A stretch of DNA of 38,487 nucleotides from a virus. Of this stretch, positions 6,841 through 15,586 are shown in pieces. Location of the stretch: positions 1 to 38,487 of the IMG/VR virus record IMGVR_UViG_3300035667_000104; one strand, written 5' to 3'. Position 1 is the stretch's first letter; the number at the start of each line of letters is the position of its first letter. The position numbers were made by a program, and so were the translations under genes. The notes under the pieces were generated by a model. It was given only the letters and a program-made list of their open reading frames with translations. It did not search any database and was not told the DNA's origin.

Positions 6841-8792
6841 TCGCCCCTCTCGTCACGTTGCCGATCCTCGGTCTGCTCCACCCCGGTCTTGAGCCGGTGA
6901 TCGATCATCTGATCGGCGCAAACGGCTGGAGCTGGGACCAGGTGCAAGCGGGTCGCGCCGAGGTCGACGGCGCGCCCGTCACCTTCCTCGACTTACAGGA
7001 TTGGATCGTCGACGAAGACCCGATGTTTTGGGCGGAGACCTATCTCGTCGACACCGACCTTGACGGAAAACGGGCGCTCTGGAAGTTCTTCGACTATCAG
7101 GTCCCGAGTATTCGCTATGTCGGCCACCTGGTACATCGGGACGCCGCGGAGGTGGGCAAGACGCGCGAGATCGCGGTGCTCGCTCTCTATGGTGCCATTC
7201 GCGGCCGCGGCGACGTGCTGATCACCGGGAACCTCGACGGCGACTTGGATGAGATCTGGCGAATGCTGCTACGACAGCTCGATCAGAGCCCTGTGGTCTC
7301 CGCGGCGGTCAAGGGCAAGAAAGAGAAGCCGTACCGCCAGATGGAGATGCGAAACGGCTTTCGGATTGTGTTGCGCCCGAGCGGGCATGACGGAAGCGCG
7401 CTGCGCGGCATGCACGTGGGCGGCTACCTCTTGCGCGACGAGGCCGCGAAGTCCAAGAACGAGGGCTGCTGGTCGGAGTTCTGGCGCGCCGCGCTGCCCG
7501 GATGCCAGATCCGGATCTACTCGGTGCCGGATGGGGACCGCACTTCGCAATATCACAGGCTTTGCGAAGCGGCGGCCCCGCTCGACAGGGTTGCGCCAGA
7601 CTTGACCAGCTCGCAGGCCATTCTGCGCCAGATCAGCCTGCGCCGCCAACCGAGCCGCGCCGGCGGGCGGAAGTTCGGTTTAGTCGTCTGGCCGAAATCG
7701 GTGATGCCCTTCCCCTTTTGGTCTGCCGATCGCGAAGCCGAGCTCGTCGAACAGTTCGGCGGCCGCCACACCGGCGGATTTCAGCGCAACGTGCTCGCCC
7801 TCAACGGCGACGCCACCGAGAGTCCGTTCCCCTGGCGGCTACTTCAGCCGATGCTTCGGCCGCTGCCGGAGTATCGCTCGTACGCCATCGATCGCGATCC
7901 GAGCGCGGCCCGCCTCACGTGTCGGGTCAATCGGCCGAACCCTTCGTACGCGGTGGACTTGGAAGACGACGTCGATCTCCTAGAATCGGGCGTTCGGCCC
8001 ATGATTCCGGCTGGCCAAGAGTCCCTGGATCTCAACGGTTGGACCTCGCTCCCGTTGCCGGAAAAGAAAGCCAAGGTCGCGGCCTGGGTGCGTCAGTTCC
8101 TACAACCGGTCGAGGAGGGTCCGCTCCTGATCGGCAGCGACGTGGGGTCCAGCACCCTGACCGAAATCCTCATCCATCAGCGTCGGCCGAACTGCCTCCG
8201 CCTCGTCGCCCGCGTCCAGTTACGCGGTTGCGATTGGTACGTACAGAAGGCGATCGTCGAAGCGATCGACGAACAACTCTCCCCTCAGGGTTGGGCGATC
8301 GACGCCTCTGGCGTCGGTAAGGTGCTCTATGACCTGTTGCTCGCCGAGCCACGGTTCGAGGGTCGCCTGATGGATGTAGTTTTCAACCGGCGAGTCCCGG
8401 CGATCGACCCACGTACCGGTGAGGAGCGCCTGCACCCGCAGACCAAGACGCCCTTGACGGTCGGCGCTAAAGAGCAAGCCACCCAGTATATGGAGCTTGA
8501 CTTCCAGGCTGTGAGCTTCGAGCTTCCGGGTGACCCGGAAGTACTACAGGCCCTCCAGTCGCACGTTCCCGACTCGATCGGCAGTAACGGGGAGCGCATC
8601 TGGCGGAAGCACAACGACCACATTCCGGACGCCTTCCGCGCGCTGGTCATGCGTGCGCACGCCGACGCCTTTTTCGCGCCGCGCGAGATCGTCTTCCATA
8701 CGGGCTCCCCCGCCGCCGCCTCCAGCGCAACCACCGCGCTCTTCAACCAACACGGCGCCCCGCAGAGCGGCGCTCTCCTTGAGGGCTACTGA
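6837..8792 (+). CDS. terL: Terminase large subunit, Mu gp28-like
   Basis: A 651-aa packaging motor. The ATPase half has a non-standard Walker A (RDAAEVGKT, residues 101-109), as in many large terminases, and a Walker B-like GGYLLRDEAA near 195-202. The nuclease half has an RNase H-type acidic set: D in LIGSDVGSS (about 434), D in WAIDASGVG (about 487) and D in HIPDAFRAL (about 597). It pumps DNA into the procapsid and cuts concatemers. The downstream DUF935-type portal and Mu F, I and T homologues point to the Mu gp28 branch. Start GTG 6837 overlaps the previous stop. Confidence 0.9.
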   Translation: MIAPLVTLPILGLLHPGLEPVIDHLIGANGWSWDQVQAGRAEVDGAPVTFLDLQDWIVDEDPMFWAETYLVDTDLDGKRALWKFFDYQVPSIRYVGHLVHRDAAEVGKTREIAVLALYGAIRGRGDVLITGNLDGDLDEIWRMLLRQLDQSPVVSAAVKGKKEKPYRQMEMRNGFRIVLRPSGHDGSALRGMHVGGYLLRDEAAKSKNEGCWSEFWRAALPGCQIRIYSVPDGDRTSQYHRLCEAAAPLDRVAPDLTSSQAILRQISLRRQPSRAGGRKFGLVVWPKSVMPFPFWSADREAELVEQFGGRHTGGFQRNVLALNGDATESPFPWRLLQPMLRPLPEYRSYAIDRDPSAARLTCRVNRPNPSYAVDLEDDVDLLESGVRPMIPAGQESLDLNGWTSLPLPEKKAKVAAWVRQFLQPVEEGPLLIGSDVGSSTLTEILIHQRRPNCLRLVARVQLRGCDWYVQKAIVEAIDEQLSPQGWAIDASGVGKVLYDLLLAEPRFEGRLMDVVFNRRVPAIDPRTGEERLHPQTKTPLTVGAKEQATQYMELDFQAVSFELPGDPEVLQALQSHVPDSIGSNGERIWRKHNDHIPDAFRALVMRAHADAFFAPREIVFHTGSPAAASSATTALFNQHGAPQSGALLEGY

Positions 8793-8794
8793 CC

Positions 8795-9826
8795 ATGAAA
8801 CTTCGCCGATCTCTATGTGCCATGGCCGTGTGTGCGCTCTCCGGCGCTACGGCCCTCGCCCAACTGCCCCGTCCCGCGACCGGTTACCTCGGCACCAGCG
8901 GCCTGCGAGACTGGGCGCGGACATCGAAGTTTTCGCGGGTACTCACGGTCGATAGCGGCGGCCGCGGCGATTACACGTCGATCAGCACCGCGCTCGCGGC
9001 GGCTGCGGCACTCTCTCCAGCGCCCTCACTGGCCGCTCGTGCAACCGTGTTGGTCTATCCAGGCAACGCGCCGATCAGCGGTTTTTCCGCCTACTCCGAG
9101 GCTACCGTGGCGGTCCCCGACTACGTGACGCTGCTCGGGATCGTTCCGGCGTCCTCTGGCGCTGGTGCGTTCAACGGCAACGTAACGGTTGCCCTGACGT
9201 CCACGTCTGGAACTCAGGTTTCCGTGGGCGTGAGCAGTGTAATCGCCCATCTCGATTTTTACGGTTCCGCCGCTCTGACGGGCGCGACAACCTTGTTGGG
9301 CAAGACCTCGACGGGAAACTCCACCGTCATCGACAGCACGTTGTACGGATCGGGTCTCGCGGGCGATTCGTACGCGTTGGATCTCGCGAGCTGTTCCGGG
9401 TCCGGTGCGTTATATCTCGAAAACGTCGCGCTCCTCCGGCTGGGGACGGCAACTCTCACTCGCCACCTGGTGTCGGCGTGTGCGGCCGGAATCTCGCACT
9501 ACAGGGGACGGATGAACCCAGGCGAATCGCAGGCGGTGCTGGTGGAAACCACCGGCAGCGGCGTGCTCAAGCTCTGGTCCTCACGGATCGACGAGGGCGC
9601 CACGTGCGACCTCAAGGCGGCGGGGGCCGGATCGATCTCCGCCTACAGCACCGAGTATCACTCCGCTTGCGGGGCAGGGAGCGTCAGCAACGCGGAGACA
9701 TTCGAGCATGCCTTCGCATCGCCGCCGTCGGGCGCGTGCCCATCCGGCATGAAGGGCTATGACGGTTCCTACGTTTACATCTGCGTCGCCTCCGGGTGGC
9801 GCAAGATCGCTCACGCGGCGCCGTAA
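8795..9826 (+). CDS. Secreted beta-helix-like protein inside the packaging/head operon
   Basis: A 343-aa protein with a clear Sec signal peptide: basic MKLRRS, a hydrophobic core, and a probable cleavage after ATALA. The mature part opens with VLTVDSGGRGDYTSISTALAAA, the usual first strand of pectin-lyase-fold (right-handed beta-helix) proteins such as pectinesterases. Gly/Ser/Thr/Val-rich repeats follow, consistent with beta-helix rungs. The C-terminus, YVYICVASGWRKIAHA, resembles a short end motif seen on some surface and tail proteins. No catalytic residues identified. It lies between the large terminase and the portal, where a secreted protein is not expected. It may be a lysogenic-conversion gene acting outside the cell, or a virion protein with a signal-like N-terminus. 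Confidence 0.75.
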   Translation: MKLRRSLCAMAVCALSGATALAQLPRPATGYLGTSGLRDWARTSKFSRVLTVDSGGRGDYTSISTALAAAAALSPAPSLAARATVLVYPGNAPISGFSAYSEATVAVPDYVTLLGIVPASSGAGAFNGNVTVALTSTSGTQVSVGVSSVIAHLDFYGSAALTGATTLLGKTSTGNSTVIDSTLYGSGLAGDSYALDLASCSGSGALYLENVALLRLGTATLTRHLVSACAAGISHYRGRMNPGESQAVLVETTGSGVLKLWSSRIDEGATCDLKAAGAGSISAYSTEYHSACGAGSVSNAETFEHAFASPPSGACPSGMKGYDGSYVYICVASGWRKIAHAAP

Positions 9827-9830
9827 CCGC

Positions 9831-12254
9831 ATGCTCGACGCCCTCACCTCCGAGACCCCTTCGCGCGCCGCGGCGATCCTCGCCCGGTACGGCGGGGAGG
9901 ATCTCGCTTCGGAGAGGGCGACCTCGATCCTTCCGAGTGTTTCGTCTGGCGCTCTGTTCGAGGAGTGGCGGCATCCTGGGGAGGCGGTCAGGGCCAACCC
10001 GGGGAAGCGCCCGGGCGCGCTGTTTACGGCTCAAAAGAAGCGCAGCCTGGTGCTCCCGGGGCTGTTCCAGAAGCGCGCGGACGCGGTGGCGGCGTTGCCG
10101 CGATCGATCGAGCCGTTGGACGGCAGCCGCGAGGCCGTGGAGGTGGCGGATTTCGTCCGCGCCGCTTTGGGGGCGATCACCCAACGGGCGACGGTGATCG
10201 CCAAGCAAACGGAGATCTTCTACTGGGGCGTAATGCCCTTCGAGCTGTTCTGGGGCCGGCCGACCAGCGGGCCGCTCACCGGCAAGCTGACCGTGATGGA
10301 CGTGAAAGACCGTCCGATGGATCGGTTTGCGTTCGACCGAAAGACCGGAAGTCTCCATGTTCGCCGCTCCGGAGTTCTGCGTCCGGAGCTTCCGCCGCCC
10401 GGCAAATTCTGGACCCTTCAGTGGGGGACGCGCGACAACCCTTGGGGCGAGCCGCTGGCCGACGATCTGTTCTGGCTGTGTGAACTGGAGCGCGTCGTCA
10501 ACCGCTCGTGGTGCGGTCAGTTGGACCGCTTCGGCAGCCCCTGGACGATCGGTAGATATCCCTCGCGAAGTGCCGGTGACGAAAACGAGTCGGCGAACCA
10601 GCGTGATATCGCGGTCCTGCTCAACGCGATGATTGCGTTACGGTCAAACAAGTCGATCGCGCTGCCGGAGCACGTAAATCTGAGCCTTCTGGAGTCGACG
10701 CTGTCGGGCGGCAACTTCGGCCAGTTCTTACAGCTCCTCCTCCGCGGGATCGCCATCTGCGTTCTCGGCGAGGTCGACACCTCCGGGCTGGCGGAAGGAC
10801 CGGGAAGCTTCGCGAAATTGCTCGTCACCAACGATGTGCGCTTCGAAAAAGTCGCGCGGGACGCCCACTTCGGCCAGACGGCAGAGAACGACACCCTGAT
10901 CGAGTGGCTCGTTCACTTGAACTACGGGCCGGACGCTCCAAGGCCGCGATCGATTTGGCGGATCGAAGAGCTGCAGGATCGGAAGACCCGCCAAGAGGGA
11001 GTGACAGGCGCCCTTGCGATCGGCTTGCCTGTGGCGGAGCACCAAGCCCGCCTAGCCTTCGGCGTACCTAGCCCCCGCCCGGGCGAGGCGGTGATCGAGC
11101 CGCGCGCCGCCGCCGAGCCCGCGCCGCCGCCGACACCCGCTCTCTCTTCGCGCGGCGGCCGCATTGCACTCGCCGCGAGCGAGTCGGTGCCGGACTTCGA
11201 CGCGATCGCGGAGGAGCGGCTGGCCGCCCTAGATGAAGTCGCGGACGCCTTCCTGCCCGCGACGTTCGCGCACACGGGGCAATTGCAAGCGGAGATCGGC
11301 AGGCTTTTCGGCGAGGGCCGCGTGGCCGACGGCACGGCGCTCTCGCAGCTCGTCGCCCGGTTGGACTTCGTCGGCCCGGCCGAGGCGTTCCAGGCCGCGC
11401 TGGTCCACTCGTGCGGGCTCGCCCTGAGGTCGCTGCGCGACGACGGCGGCGAAGGGCTCCTCTCCCTCGCCTCGGGCGTTCCGTTCGCGCAGGCGACCAC
11501 GCCGCAGGCCGCGGTGACGTTTTGGGAGCGGCTTTTGGGTCTTTCCAAGGATCTGTTCAGCGAGCTCCTCCCTCGGCTGCGGCGGCTGGCCTTCGCCGTC
11601 CAGGGAGTGCAGGACGCGACGCTCCTGCGCTCGCTCCAGTCCCTCCTCGGCCGAGCCGTCGCCGAGCAGATGGGCGGCGAGGAGTTCACCGTCGAGTCCG
11701 GCCGCCTGTTCGAGCAGATGGGGGTTACGCCCCTCAGCGACTGGCACGCCCGGCTCGTCTGGTCGAACGCCGTACGCACGGCTTCGCACGCGGCGCAGTG
11801 GGAGCGCACGGTCGGCAACCCGGCCGCGCACCGGATCTTCCCGTACCTGCGCTGGACGACGCTCGTCGACGACGAGGTGCGCGATCGCGCACTCCATAAC
11901 CACCGCGTGATGGCCGGCTTCGTAGCGGCGATCGGCCATGCCATCTGGCGCACCTGGTGGCCGATCGCCGGCCACGCCTGCCGCTGCTACGTGGCGGTGA
12001 TTACCAAGGGCCAAGCCCAGCGCTTCGGCTACACCGGAGCCGAACCCGTCGGCCCGTGGCCCACCGACCCGCTCACGGGCCAGCCCGCCCAGCCGGACCC
12101 CGGCTTCGCAGGCGCCCCGACGTTCCAGCAGCTCGCCGAAGACGAGGAGGGTCGCCTCACCGACTTCCTGGATTCGGCCAACGCCACGGGCTCGGCGGAT
12201 CTCCGCGCTGCGCTCGATCTACTCATCCGCGCGCTCGGACTCACCGGGAGATAA
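9831..12254 (+). CDS. Portal protein (DUF935) fused to Mu F-like head protein
   Basis: An 807-aa protein. Residues about 1-460 match the Mu gp29/DUF935 portal: a helical region reading EVADFVRAALGAITQRAT, then YWGVMPFELFWG and WTLQWGTRDNPWGEP. The portal dodecamer forms the DNA gate. After a Pro/Ala-rich linker (about 420-450), the C-terminal part ends in a Mu F/SPP1 gp7 domain: RWTTLVDDEVRDRALHNHRV (about 672 on) and GHACRCYVAVI (about 713-722). MuF proteins enter the head and bind the portal. In Mu these are two genes (29 and 30), so this is a fusion. ATG 9831 lies 4 bases past the previous stop; an upstream in-frame extension was rejected as it overlaps the beta-helix gene. Confidence 0.88.
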   Translation: MLDALTSETPSRAAAILARYGGEDLASERATSILPSVSSGALFEEWRHPGEAVRANPGKRPGALFTAQKKRSLVLPGLFQKRADAVAALPRSIEPLDGSREAVEVADFVRAALGAITQRATVIAKQTEIFYWGVMPFELFWGRPTSGPLTGKLTVMDVKDRPMDRFAFDRKTGSLHVRRSGVLRPELPPPGKFWTLQWGTRDNPWGEPLADDLFWLCELERVVNRSWCGQLDRFGSPWTIGRYPSRSAGDENESANQRDIAVLLNAMIALRSNKSIALPEHVNLSLLESTLSGGNFGQFLQLLLRGIAICVLGEVDTSGLAEGPGSFAKLLVTNDVRFEKVARDAHFGQTAENDTLIEWLVHLNYGPDAPRPRSIWRIEELQDRKTRQEGVTGALAIGLPVAEHQARLAFGVPSPRPGEAVIEPRAAAEPAPPPTPALSSRGGRIALAASESVPDFDAIAEERLAALDEVADAFLPATFAHTGQLQAEIGRLFGEGRVADGTALSQLVARLDFVGPAEAFQAALVHSCGLALRSLRDDGGEGLLSLASGVPFAQATTPQAAVTFWERLLGLSKDLFSELLPRLRRLAFAVQGVQDATLLRSLQSLLGRAVAEQMGGEEFTVESGRLFEQMGVTPLSDWHARLVWSNAVRTASHAAQWERTVGNPAAHRIFPYLRWTTLVDDEVRDRALHNHRVMAGFVAAIGHAIWRTWWPIAGHACRCYVAVITKGQAQRFGYTGAEPVGPWPTDPLTGQPAQPDPGFAGAPTFQQLAEDEEGRLTDFLDSANATGSADLRAALDLLIRALGLTGR

Positions 12255-12258
12255 CCCC

Positions 12259-13365
12259 ATGCCCACGGACCGAATCCTCCTCGCCATCCCACCCAGCCTC
12301 GCGAGCGGCCGCCTGCTGTTGCTTGCGGGAGACAACGCGGATGGCCGTTGGTCGATCGAAGCACCGTTTTTGCGCCCCATCGACCTCCGCGATTACCACC
12401 GCCCGATCACGGCGGAGGTGATCGCGGAACTTCAGAGCAGCTACGACCCGGCGGGCGTGTACGAGGCCCAATTCAACTTCGACCACTCCTGGGGCGGTCC
12501 GAGCCGGGGCGCGATCGAAGGCCTCGAAGTGCGCGGCGAGTGGCTTTGGCTGAAGGGGTGGGTCAACAAGGAGGTCGGCGACGCCGTACGCCGAGGCGAG
12601 TGGCCCTACCTGTCGGCGGAAATCGACCCGAATCACGCCGCGACCGGAAAGCACTACCTGACCGGCATGGCCCTCCTAGGCAGCTGTGAGCCGGCCGTCT
12701 GGGGTCAACCCAAGCTCGCGGTGGGAGAGCCGGCGCCCGCGCGCCTCGCGCGCCAGGGCGGAACCGGCTACCTGTCGGCGCCGCACGAACTACTACTGCT
12801 CGGCGCCGCCGAGCGAAAGGAGGCCACGATGGCCGCAAAGACCCGCGCCGTAACAGTCCCGGAGGACCCCGCTTCCGAACCCGCAGAATCGCCGGCCGCC
12901 GAAGAGAGCGTGCAACTGTCAACTACGGCGCGACGGGTCGCTGATCTCCAGCGGGAAACGCAACAGTACCGGCGCGAGCTGGCGATCTCGCGGGCCGAGC
13001 TGCGCCTCAGCCGAGACCTCCACGCGCTCGAAGCGCAGATCACCCCGGCCGTGCTCGGAGTGGAAGGTTTTCGCGATCTGCTCATGGAACTGGCGGCGGA
13101 GCCTGAGACCCACAAGATCCAACTCGCCGCCGGCAAGGGAAGCACGGCCGAGAGGACCCTCCCAATGTACGACGTTCTCGTCGCGGCCTTCCAAAAACTG
13201 CCGCGATTCGCCGCGCTCGGCTCGCCAGAGCTGTCCGCCGAACCGACCGAGCAGGACGGCGAGGTCGCGACGCCGACCGCTTACCAGGCTTCCGCAGGGA
13301 TGACGCCGGAACGCCTTGCGGAAATTCGACGGCGGATCCCCGGATCCCACGCCAAGGTCAACTAA
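12259..13365 (+). CDS. Head maturation protease/scaffold, Mu gpI-like
   Basis: A 368-aa protein. The N-terminal half (residues about 1-160) resembles the Mu I protein protease region: a segment YEAQFNFDHSW with a candidate catalytic His, then LKGWVNKEVGDAVRRGEWPYLSAEID. The C-terminal half (from about 200) is a charged, helical, coiled-coil-like scaffold (LQRETQQYRRELAISRAEL). This arrangement builds the procapsid and then digests the scaffold. A second start inside the gene at 12829 would yield the scaffold alone, as for Mu gpZ. It lies between the portal-MuF gene and the decoration and capsid genes, as expected. Confidence 0.82.
   Translation: MPTDRILLAIPPSLASGRLLLLAGDNADGRWSIEAPFLRPIDLRDYHRPITAEVIAELQSSYDPAGVYEAQFNFDHSWGGPSRGAIEGLEVRGEWLWLKGWVNKEVGDAVRRGEWPYLSAEIDPNHAATGKHYLTGMALLGSCEPAVWGQPKLAVGEPAPARLARQGGTGYLSAPHELLLLGAAERKEATMAAKTRAVTVPEDPASEPAESPAAEESVQLSTTARRVADLQRETQQYRRELAISRAELRLSRDLHALEAQITPAVLGVEGFRDLLMELAAEPETHKIQLAAGKGSTAERTLPMYDVLVAAFQKLPRFAALGSPELSAEPTEQDGEVATPTAYQASAGMTPERLAEIRRRIPGSHAKVN
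12816..12823 (+). promoter_or_regulatory. Internal ribosome binding site for nested scaffold
   Basis: AAAGGAGG lies inside the protease gene, 5 bases before an in-frame ATG at 12829. It is one of the strongest Shine-Dalgarno matches in the late region, where most genes depend on overlap coupling. Its position at the protease-scaffold boundary argues that it is used. Confidence 0.7.
12829..13365 (+). CDS. Nested scaffold protein, Mu gpZ-like
   Basis: A 178-aa product predicted from the in-frame ATG at residue 191 of the protease gene, using the AAAGGAGG site 5 bases upstream. The sequence begins MAAKTRAVTVPEDPASEP, is acidic and then coiled-coil-like, and ends in the same residues as the full protein. 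Mu, lambda (C/Nu3) and many other phages make their scaffold in this nested way, so that scaffold outnumbers protease. The product is inferred from the translation signal and family precedent. Confidence 0.68.
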   Translation: MAAKTRAVTVPEDPASEPAESPAAEESVQLSTTARRVADLQRETQQYRRELAISRAELRLSRDLHALEAQITPAVLGVEGFRDLLMELAAEPETHKIQLAAGKGSTAERTLPMYDVLVAAFQKLPRFAALGSPELSAEPTEQDGEVATPTAYQASAGMTPERLAEIRRRIPGSHAKVN

Positions 13366-13390
13366 ACCGAAAGGGTAAGAGGCAAGAGCC

Positions 13391-13837
13391 ATGGCCGCAT
13401 TGAGCACCAACAGTACGCGCGTGAATCTCTCGCACGCGCAGGATCTTCTCGCCCTTCCGCTCGCCGCCGGGGCCGTCGTCTACGCCGGCTCTCTGACTGC
13501 GGTTGCAACCGCCACGGGCCTCGCAGTCCGCGCCACGGACACAGCCGGTTTGATTGTCCAAGGCGTTGCGATCGAGGGTTTCGACAACACCGGCGGATCG
13601 GCAGGTGTTGTCGCCGCGAATGGCTCGGCGCGGTTCGTCCGGGTCGATCGAGCGATCTTTCGCTTTGCCTATACCGGAACCGCCCCGAAGGTCGGCCAGG
13701 CCTGCTTCGTGGTCAACGACAACACGGTCACCGTGGAAGCGACGACGAACAACATTCTGGCGGGAATCATTCACCGGCTCGACGAGACGGGCACCGTGTT
13801 CGTCGACCAAACCACGCTGCGCCACCAGGGCGCGTAG
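13391..13837 (+). CDS. Probable capsid decoration/cement protein
   Basis: A 148-aa, mostly beta-stranded, Ala/Gly/Thr/Val-rich protein placed between the scaffold and the major capsid gene. Its order of short strands (LPLAAGAVVYAGSLTAVA, then VGQACFVVNDNTVTV) and its size recall phage head decoration or cement proteins of the DUF2190/Mu gp35 neighbourhood, which bind the outside of the expanded shell. AAGAGGCAAGAGCC precedes the ATG. The identification rests on position, size and general pattern, not on a diagnostic motif. Confidence 0.6.
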   Translation: MAALSTNSTRVNLSHAQDLLALPLAAGAVVYAGSLTAVATATGLAVRATDTAGLIVQGVAIEGFDNTGGSAGVVAANGSARFVRVDRAIFRFAYTGTAPKVGQACFVVNDNTVTVEATTNNILAGIIHRLDETGTVFVDQTTLRHQGA

Positions 13838-13846
13838 GAGATCGCG

Positions 13847-14794
13847 ATGCCCATGGATCGCGCGGCAGTCATCTCGGCCCTTCGAAGCGGCCTCATCGAA
13901 GTCGAACCGTTCATGCTCGACTTCTTTCTCAAGGGCGAGGACGCGAGCTTGCTCCCGCGCTTTGCCAAGATCATTCCCAACCCTGGGCGGATGAAATCCC
14001 AATCGTTCAACTACACGGCCGCCTTTCCGCAGCTCAACCACTGGGTTGACAAGCGGAAGGTCCAGGAGGTTTTCTCGAAGGAGTTCTTTCTGGAGTATTC
14101 CAAGTTCGAAGGGACGTGGGAGTACAACACTGACGACATCGAGCGCAAAGACACCCTTTGGAAGCTACAGGATCTAGCTCAGGAGATCGGCGCGGCGATG
14201 CCCGGGGAGAAGGTTCGCTTGGCGCTCGCGCCGATTCGCGCCAACGCCCTGTGTCCCTATGACGGCCAGAACGTATTCGACACCGACCACGCCCAGCCCG
14301 ACGATACGACCTTCTCGAACATCGTTGAAGTAGGCATGGCCGGAGCTGCTCCGACGCCGACCGAGGCGTCCGCGATGCTGAAGGCCGTAAAGATGAGGCT
14401 CCTGGCCAATCGACTGATGAAGCAGACCCTGGTGCAGAGCTCCAGCTTTGACAGTGGACTGATGATCGTTACCTCCGACGAGGGCACGTACGCCGTTCTC
14501 GACGATCTCCGCACCAAGGACGTGATCGACGCCACCACCAACTCCTGGAAAGGGCGCTTCGAACTGCTGATGGATTTCTCGGCCTACGAGGGACCTCAGC
14601 AAATCTTTGATGCCTACCTCGATCTGCCAGGTCTTCCCAAGGCGGTGCTCTTCGGGGTCTCAAAGGACGTTGGAGGGCTCGAAGGGGACACCAAGGATGT
14701 CTTCGACACCCGGATGGCGAAGATCGGCGTCGACGCCGAATACGCGGTCTATCCGGGACTTCCTCACGCGGTCTGCCGCGCAACGCCGGAATAA
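13847..14794 (+). CDS. Major capsid protein, Mu gpT-like
   Basis: A 315-aa protein matching the Mu gpT major head subunit. The segment HWVDKRKVQEVFSKEFFLEY is followed by WEYNTDDIERKDTLWKLQDL (the family's conserved IEDD-like stretch) and then a conserved aliphatic region with LANRLMKQ. The fold is expected to be HK97-type. It starts at ATG 13847, 9 bases after the decoration gene, and its ribosome binding site (GGAG) precedes. It is followed by connector genes, as in Mu-like heads. Confidence 0.87.
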   Translation: MPMDRAAVISALRSGLIEVEPFMLDFFLKGEDASLLPRFAKIIPNPGRMKSQSFNYTAAFPQLNHWVDKRKVQEVFSKEFFLEYSKFEGTWEYNTDDIERKDTLWKLQDLAQEIGAAMPGEKVRLALAPIRANALCPYDGQNVFDTDHAQPDDTTFSNIVEVGMAGAAPTPTEASAMLKAVKMRLLANRLMKQTLVQSSSFDSGLMIVTSDEGTYAVLDDLRTKDVIDATTNSWKGRFELLMDFSAYEGPQQIFDAYLDLPGLPKAVLFGVSKDVGGLEGDTKDVFDTRMAKIGVDAEYAVYPGLPHAVCRATPE

Positions 14795-14807
14795 GAAGGA
14801 GCAGCTC

Positions 14808-15131
14808 ATGGCAATCGTTGTCAAGTGCTCGCCCGAGGTCGCAAAGCTCGGCCGAGGAAACTCGGGAGTCCGTCGGCGTACCTACACGGACGGCAACGGA
14901 GAGCGCCGGACGGTAGATTTCCCGCTTGCAGGCGTCGAACTCGACGAAACGGAAGTGCCCGCCGAGATCGCAGCGGACCCACATCTGGTGGTCGTATCTG
15001 CGACCACCGTCGACCTCTTCTCGAATGTTGCGAAAGCGATCGTCGAGGGAGCCAAGGCGCTGCGTTCGAAGCCCAAGGCCAACTTAAGAGCCCGGCCGAA
15101 GGCAAGCCTCAGCGCGAAGCCAAAGGCCTGA
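14808..15131 (+). CDS. Hypothetical 107-aa head-region protein with basic repeat tail
   Basis: Starts at ATG 14808 after AAGGAGCAG. The first 80 residues form a small compact domain (MAIVVKCSPEVAKLGRGNSG, with an acidic stretch VELDETEVPAEIAADP). The last 25 are basic near-repeats of the type KPKANLRARPKASLSAKPKA. It occupies the slot of Mu gene 35-like small proteins between capsid and gp36. The acidic domain plus basic tail is similar in layout to the 93-aa protein at 16600. Role unknown, perhaps a head or connector accessory protein. Confidence 0.65.
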   Translation: MAIVVKCSPEVAKLGRGNSGVRRRTYTDGNGERRTVDFPLAGVELDETEVPAEIAADPHLVVVSATTVDLFSNVAKAIVEGAKALRSKPKANLRARPKASLSAKPKA

Positions 15132-15136
15132 AAGCC

Positions 15137-15586
15137 ATGCCGCCCCTCTTCGCCACCCGTGCCGACCTGGAGTCGACCTACAGCCCATCGCGGGTTGCGG
15201 CCCTCGTGTCGGTGAAAGGCGGCGACGCCGACGAGGCGATCACCGCGGCATTGATCGCCGCGTCGGAGCTGGCGGTCGGGTACCTCAAGTCGAGATACCC
15301 GACGATCGACATGCTCTCGGCGCCCGAGTGCCCGGCCACGTTGCGGGTGAACGTGGCGAAGCTCGCCATGCACCAACTCGGGTTGGGAAGTGATCACCTG
15401 TCCGACGACGTCGGCCTTGAGCGAGACAGCGCGGTGCGATTCCTCCGCGACGCGGGCAAGGGTGCCGTCGACCTGGGTCTGCCGGGCGCGCCTCCGGAGG
15501 ACCGCAGTGCGATCGGCACCATCCTCACAGACGCCTCGGGGGAGGTCTCCGAGTTGAGTGCCGTGGTCGCGGGGTGGCTCGGGTGA
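15137..15586 (+). CDS. Head-tail connector, Mu gp36-like (DUF1320)
   Basis: A 149-aa protein with the DUF1320 pattern: LFATRADLESTY at the start, an all-helical body with AALIAASELAVGYLKSRYP, then ATLRVNVAKLAMHQL, and VRFLRDAGKGAVDLGLP near the end. Members form the ring joining the portal to the tail. It sits between capsid and tail-completion genes and overlaps the next gene (GTGA). The shadow frame around it is longer, but ATG 15137 is the natural start. Confidence 0.83.
   Translation: MPPLFATRADLESTYSPSRVAALVSVKGGDADEAITAALIAASELAVGYLKSRYPTIDMLSAPECPATLRVNVAKLAMHQLGLGSDHLSDDVGLERDSAVRFLRDAGKGAVDLGLPGAPPEDRSAIGTILTDASGEVSELSAVVAGWLG

Noticed and set aside
9831-12254. Separate portal and F genes with a missed stop
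   Set aside because: The frame is open throughout with normal codon composition and no internal RBS at the linker; treated as a true fusion.
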